Source: Paraburkholderia fungorum (GTDB lineage Bacteria; Pseudomonadota; Gammaproteobacteria; Burkholderiales; Burkholderiaceae). From it: a DNA stretch of 64,000 bases. A program made the position numbers and the translations under genes. The stretch spans positions 62,001 through 126,000 of the forward strand of contig NZ_MCAS01000013.1 of the NCBI RefSeq assembly GCF_003610895.1, read 5' to 3'. Of this stretch, positions 60,330 to 64,000 are shown one piece after another (the first letter of the stretch is position 1; every line of letters starts with the position of its first letter). The notes beneath the pieces are model-generated. The model was given only the letters and a program-made list of their open reading frames with translations, had not been told where the DNA came from and did not search any database.

Positions 60330-62075
60330 ATGGCGCGGCAGCCGTCAGCGATGAGCACGTATCCACGTCTCCCGTTCCGGCAGTCTGGTCCGCGCGCCGC
60401 GCTTATCCGTGGCGGCGCCGTGGGCCGGTTGATGCGCGGCATGACCGCGTTCGGCATCCTGTTGGCGCTCGGGTTCGCGTTGTGCGAAAACGCGCCGCCG
60501 GCGAGCGCCGCCGAGGGCGCCATCGCGCCGAACAGTGTGATCGTGATCCCGGTGAATGGCGCGATCAGTCCGGCCAGCGCCGACTTCATCGTGCGCAGCC
60601 TGCAACGCGCCGTCGAAGACCGCGCGCAACTCGCCGTGTTGCAGCTCGATACACCCGGCGGGCTGGATACGTCGATGCGGCAGATCATCAAGGCGATTCT
60701 CGGCTCGCCGGTGCCGGTCGCCACCTTTATCGCGCCGAGCGGCGCCCGCGCCGCGAGCGCCGGCACCTATATCGTCTACGCGAGCCATATTGCGGCAATG
60801 GCGCCGGGTACCAACCTGGGCGCGGCGACGCCGATCCAGATGGGTATCGGCGGTGCGGAGCCGCCCGCAGGCGGCGGCATGCCGGCCCTGCCCGGCGGCG
60901 GAGCCGGCACGGGCACGGGCGGACAACAGAACGGGCCCGGCGCGTCCACCTCACCAACCTCACCCGCAGCACCCGCATCACCCGGCCCGGCGAACTCGCC
61001 GAACGCAGCAAGCGCTGCCAGCCCGGCTAGCGCCGCCCTGCCGCTCGACACCCAATCCACCGAAATGCGCAAACAGGTCCACGACGCGGCCGCCTACATC
61101 CGCGGCCTCGCCCAGATGCGCGGACGCAATGCCGATTGGGCCGAGCGCGCCGTGCGCGAAGCCGTCAGTCTGTCGGCCGGCGAAGCGCTCGCGCAGCACG
61201 TGGTCGATCTGAATGCGCGCGACATTCCCGATCTGCTGCACCAGCTGGACGGCCGCACCATCACCACGAGCCGGGGCGACGTCACGCTCAGCACCGCCAA
61301 CGCGCCGATCGTCACGCTCGAAGCCGACTGGCGCAGCCAGTTCCTCGCGGTCATCACCGATCCGAACGTCGCACTGGTGCTGCTGATGATCGGCATGTAC
61401 GGCCTCTTCTTCGAGTTCGCCAATCCGGGGTTCGTGCTGCCGGGCGTGGTCGGCGCGATCAGTCTGTTGATGGGGCTGTTCGCGATGCAGATGCTGCCGG
61501 TCAATTACGTCGGGCTCGGCCTGATCTTTCTTGGCATCGCGTTCCTGATCGGCGAGGCGTTTCTGCCGACCTTCGGCTCGCTCGGCTTCGGCGGCGTGGT
61601 CGCCTTCGTGATCGGTGCGCTGATGCTGATCGATACCGACGTGCCCGGCTATGGCATTCCACTGCCCCTGATCGCGGCGGTGGTCGTGTTCAGCGTCGTC
61701 TTTGTGTTCGGCGTGTCGAGGCTCGCGTTGCGGGCGCGGCGCCGGCCCGTGGTGACCGGCTCGGAAGGGCTGATCGGCAGTCTCGGTGTGGTGCTCGACG
61801 GGGGCCTGACGCCGGACGGCGGCGTGCTGCCGGGGGATACAACGGCCGGCGCAATGGCAGAAACCAACGCAATGACAAGCGCAATGGCAGACGCAACGAC
61901 AAACGCAACAGCCGGCCGCACGCTGGCCGGCTGGGCGCAGGTGCAAGGTGAACGCTGGCGGGTGTCCAGCACGGCTCCGGTCGCGGCCGGTCACGCGGTG
62001 CGCGTCACGGCGCGGCGCGGACTGACGCTGACCGTGGTGCCCGCGGAAACACAACAACAAGGAGAACGCACATGA
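60330..62075 (+). CDS. NfeD-family membrane serine protease (NfeD1b type)
   Basis: A 581-residue inner-membrane protein. A signal/TM region (about 30-60) leads to a ClpP-like serine-protease domain with the catalytic Ser in PSGARAASAGTYI and a catalytic-type Lys in STEMRKQVHDAAAYIRGLAQMRGRNADWAE. A low-complexity Pro/Ala/Ser/Gly insert (about 175-235) interrupts the domain. Then come about five membrane helices and a C-terminal OB-fold-like NfeD region. A second repeat (AETNAMTSAMADATTNATAG, about 510-530) lies in the tail. It overlaps the slipin gene by ATGA. In archaeal PH1510/PH1511, NfeD cleaves the stomatin partner, so the two probably work together on the membrane. Confidence 0.88.
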   Translation: MARQPSAMSTYPRLPFRQSGPRAALIRGGAVGRLMRGMTAFGILLALGFALCENAPPASAAEGAIAPNSVIVIPVNGAISPASADFIVRSLQRAVEDRAQLAVLQLDTPGGLDTSMRQIIKAILGSPVPVATFIAPSGARAASAGTYIVYASHIAAMAPGTNLGAATPIQMGIGGAEPPAGGGMPALPGGGAGTGTGGQQNGPGASTSPTSPAAPASPGPANSPNAASAASPASAALPLDTQSTEMRKQVHDAAAYIRGLAQMRGRNADWAERAVREAVSLSAGEALAQHVVDLNARDIPDLLHQLDGRTITTSRGDVTLSTANAPIVTLEADWRSQFLAVITDPNVALVLLMIGMYGLFFEFANPGFVLPGVVGAISLLMGLFAMQMLPVNYVGLGLIFLGIAFLIGEAFLPTFGSLGFGGVVAFVIGALMLIDTDVPGYGIPLPLIAAVVVFSVVFVFGVSRLALRARRRPVVTGSEGLIGSLGVVLDGGLTPDGGVLPGDTTAGAMAETNAMTSAMADATTNATAGRTLAGWAQVQGERWRVSSTAPVAAGHAVRVTARRGLTLTVVPAETQQQGERT

Positions 62076-62845
62076 TTGGTTTCACATTTGGCTTCAGCAG
62101 CATTCTGATTCTGCTGGTGGCCGTACTGATTGCTTCGTCGATACGGATTTTTCGCGAGTACGAGCGCGGCGTGGTGTTCATGCTCGGCCGCTTCTGGAAG
62201 GTCAAGGGACCGGGACTCGTGCTGATCATCCCGGTCGTGCAGCAGGCGGTGCGCATGGATTTGCGCACCGTCGTGTTCGACGTGCCGCCGCAGGACGTGA
62301 TTACGCGCGATAACGTTTCGGTGAAGGTCAATGCGGTGGTGTATTTCCGCGTCGTCGATCCGGAGAAGGCGGTAATCCAGGTGGCGCGCTATTTCGAAGC
62401 GACCAGCCAGCTATCGCAAACCACACTGCGCGCGGTGCTCGGCAAGCACGAACTCGATGACCTGCTGGCAGCTCGCGAGCAACTGAACGCCGACATCCAG
62501 AAGGTGCTCGATGCACAGACCGACGCCTGGGGCATCAAGGTGTCGATTGTCGAGATCAAACATGTGGACATCAACGAAACGATGATCCGCGCCATCGCCC
62601 GTCAGGCCGAAGCTGAGCGCGAACGGCGCGCCAAGGTGATTCACGCGGAAGGCGAATTGCAGGCCTCGCAGCATCTGCTGGAGGCGGCGCAGACGCTCTC
62701 GCGGCAACCGCAGGCCATGCAGCTGCGTTACCTGCAAACCCTCACGACGATCGCCGCCGACAAGAATTCAACGATTGTCTTTCCGCTGCCGATCGACCTG
62801 CTGAGCGCGGTGCTGGATCGTTTCAACAAACCTTCGGCCTCCTGA
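62072..62845 (+). CDS. Slipin/stomatin-type SPFH protein, NfeD partner
   Basis: A 257-residue SPFH/band-7 protein. One N-terminal membrane helix (about 7-27), then EYERGVVFMLGRFWKVKGPGL (the stomatin signature), VVFDVPPQDVITRDNVSVKVNAVVYFRV and coiled-coil Glu/Ala-rich segment IARQAEAERERRAKVIHAEGELQASQ. Slipins oligomerise in lipid-raft-like membrane domains and are often encoded beside NfeD. The start overlaps the NfeD stop by ATGA, so expression is coupled. Confidence 0.93.
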   Translation: MIGFTFGFSSILILLVAVLIASSIRIFREYERGVVFMLGRFWKVKGPGLVLIIPVVQQAVRMDLRTVVFDVPPQDVITRDNVSVKVNAVVYFRVVDPEKAVIQVARYFEATSQLSQTTLRAVLGKHELDDLLAAREQLNADIQKVLDAQTDAWGIKVSIVEIKHVDINETMIRAIARQAEAERERRAKVIHAEGELQASQHLLEAAQTLSRQPQAMQLRYLQTLTTIAADKNSTIVFPLPIDLLSAVLDRFNKPSAS

Positions 62846-62983
62846 AGCGAAGGTGACGCGGCCTCAGCCGGGGCCACTTTGGATCGCCGGGTGAAACGGT
62901 GCATTACGTTCAACCGGCTTAATCGAAATGCTGACGAAAATTAAAATACGAGGGTCGTTTTAACCGCTCCATAGGAGCCAATC

Positions 62984-63241
62984 ATGAAAATCGCTTCTTT
63001 AGTTGGACTCGGCGCGCTGCTGGCCGCCGTTGGCATGAGCACCGCGTTTGCGCAAACCTCACGGCCTTACGACCCGTCGGCGCCGCTCACGCGTGCCCAG
63101 GTGAAGGCCGATCTGGCCGACTGGCGCGCCGCCGGGTACGATCCGCTCGACTGGATCGACTATCCGGACAACGCGCAGCGCGCGGGCCGCATTGTCGCCG
63201 CGCGGCGCGCGCAGCAAATGGGCAGGAGCATGCAGCAGTAA
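62984..63241 (+). CDS. DUF4148-family small exported protein
   Basis: An 85-residue protein with a signal peptide (MKIASLVGLGALLAAVGMSTAFA, cleavage about residue 23). The mature part has SAPLTRAQVKADLADWRAAGYDPLDWIDYPDN, the DUF4148 signature found in many copies in Burkholderia genomes. Function unknown, periplasmic. ATG 62984 has TAGGAG upstream. Confidence 0.9.
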   Translation: MKIASLVGLGALLAAVGMSTAFAQTSRPYDPSAPLTRAQVKADLADWRAAGYDPLDWIDYPDNAQRAGRIVAARRAQQMGRSMQQ

Positions 63242-63654
63242 TCAGTCATGCCTTGATCCCGATGAGGCACACCGGGCCGTCCGCGATCGCAAGGGTCGCA
63301 GGCGATGCAGGCCCTGCGTGCCTCAAATCCGCGCATACAGTCGGCATAGCTCTGCCGCCATGCAGCCTCGCAAAGCCTTCCAGAACCTCACGTCACCTCC
63401 GCAACGTCGCACACTCGCTTGCCACGCCACGCCGCGCGTTGACAAGGTATCATCTCGCCCCTTCGGCAAAGCCTGCCGTCACGCAATCTGGGCGGCGCCG
63501 CCAATCATGATTACAATCCGCCGGTAGGCCTGGCTGCGTGGCGCGTGAGAGCCGTGCCGGACGGTGCAGCCGCCGCGCAATTGCCTGCTGATTTGCTGCG
63601 CATAGCCCGTATCAACCACAAGAAACGCTTTCTGAACGACGAGAGACCCGCCAC
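63242..63654. other. Leader region of the NCS2 permease gene
   Basis: No gene is supported in this 413-nt gap. It must hold the permease promoter; a TACAAT box is at 63512-63517 and a TTGACA at 63439-63444, but they are not at normal spacing to each other. I searched by eye for a purine-riboswitch core and did not find one. Confidence 0.4.
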
Positions 63655-64000
63655 ATGGACTCCATAAAACGATACTTTGGCTTCGACGCCGCCGGCACCG
63701 ACCTGCGCACCGAAGTGCTCGCAGGGCTGACAACCTTTCTGACGATGGCCTACATCATCTTCGTCAACCCGGCGATTCTCGGCGACGCCGGCATGCCGAA
63801 AGACGCGGTGTTCGTCGCGACCTGCATCGTGGCCGCGCTGGCCTCGCTGATCATGGGCCTCTACGCGAACTACCCCATCGCGCTCGCGCCCGGCATGGGC
63901 CTGAACGCGTACTTCGCGTACACCGTCGTAAAGGGCATGGGTTTCACGTGGCAGGCCGCGCTCGGCGCGGTGTTCATCTCCGGTTGCCTGTTCCTGATCG
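63655..64000 (+). CDS. NCS2/AzgA-type purine permease, 5' part only
   Basis: The open frame runs off the right edge after about 115 codons. It reads MDSIKRYFGFDAAGTDLRTE, then LAGLTTFLTMAYIIFVNPAI and IALAPGMGLNAYFAYTVVKG, which is the characteristic start of AzgA/GhxP-type adenine/hypoxanthine/guanine:proton symporters. ATG 63655 follows GAGAGAC at 8 nt. Only the first three or so of about 14 helices are inside the window. It is a separate locus from the adenine-deaminase-like gene at 39.5 kb. Confidence 0.88.
   Translation, partial: MDSIKRYFGFDAAGTDLRTEVLAGLTTFLTMAYIIFVNPAILGDAGMPKDAVFVATCIVAALASLIMGLYANYPIALAPGMGLNAYFAYTVVKGMGFTWQAALGAVFISGCLFLI

Noticed and set aside
63242..63654. Purine riboswitch upstream of the NCS2 permease
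   Set aside because: I could not find the conserved loop and junction sequences of purine aptamers by eye; the gap has no convincing three-way junction.

Overview
The window is a high-GC, gene-dense stretch of a betaproteobacterial chromosome, most likely Paraburkholderia or a close relative. The evidence is the BDSF synthase/receptor pair rpfF-rpfR, a DUF4148 peptide, OmpC-type porins, many LysR/AraC/TetR regulators and a dispersed repeat of a kind I associate with this group. Genes run at about one per kb on both strands. I saw no rRNA, tRNA or CRISPR. The last gene runs off the right edge.

Left part (0.4-15 kb): a classical autotransporter, a long Lhr-type helicase, the convergent pair rpfR (FI-PAS-GGDEF-EAL) and rpfF (BDSF synthase), an M20 metallopeptidase, a small membrane protein, and a divergent HxlR/SMR-efflux pair. 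15.7-26.3 kb: a DHA2 exporter with its TetR regulator (both preceded by the same 20-bp element), a PEP-mutase-fold lyase, OsmC, an RpiR-controlled operon (C45 acyltransferase-like hydrolase, class III aminotransferase, CMD-family protein), and a glycogen-debranching-like glucosidase.

26.4-38.3 kb: a repeat-rich gap (a 184-bp inverted repeat pair, 52-bp tandem units, a 12-unit 9-bp minisatellite), a citrate synthase standing alone, hydrolases, a solitary MreB paralogue, an EmrB-type exporter and glutaminase. Next comes a small mosaic of apparent type VI secretion-associated genes, a truncated effector tail and unknown small genes.

38.3-47.3 kb: a LysR regulator divergent from an adenine-deaminase-like amidohydrolase, a YczE-like membrane protein and a porin, which together look like an uptake/catabolic unit. 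Then a PadR regulator with a long His/Gly/Arg-rich head sits before a ferric-chelate reductase (a YqjI/YqjH-like pair), followed by an MFS exporter.

47.4-64 kb: a third copy of the dispersed repeat, a PerM-like permease, two CsbD stress proteins and a triple-PAS LuxR regulator with matching palindromes. After these lies a valine/isobutyrate catabolic cluster (acyl-CoA dehydrogenase, acyl-CoA synthetase, mmsA, mmsB, enoyl-CoA hydratase, HIBYL-CoA hydrolase) under a divergent AraC regulator, an NfeD/slipin pair, a DUF4148 protein and the start of an NCS2 purine permease.

The strongest unlabelled signals are regulatory. Six local regulators have repeated or palindromic DNA sites at their own and neighbouring promoters (TetR, RpiR, LuxR, AraC, HxlR, PadR). 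The dispersed repeat carries a hairpin with compensatory changes and sits at the same distance behind two unrelated genes. No single system here is clearly unprecedented. The best candidates for new biology are the RpiR/C45/aminotransferase operon, the LysR/deaminase-like/YczE/porin unit and the hairpin repeat.
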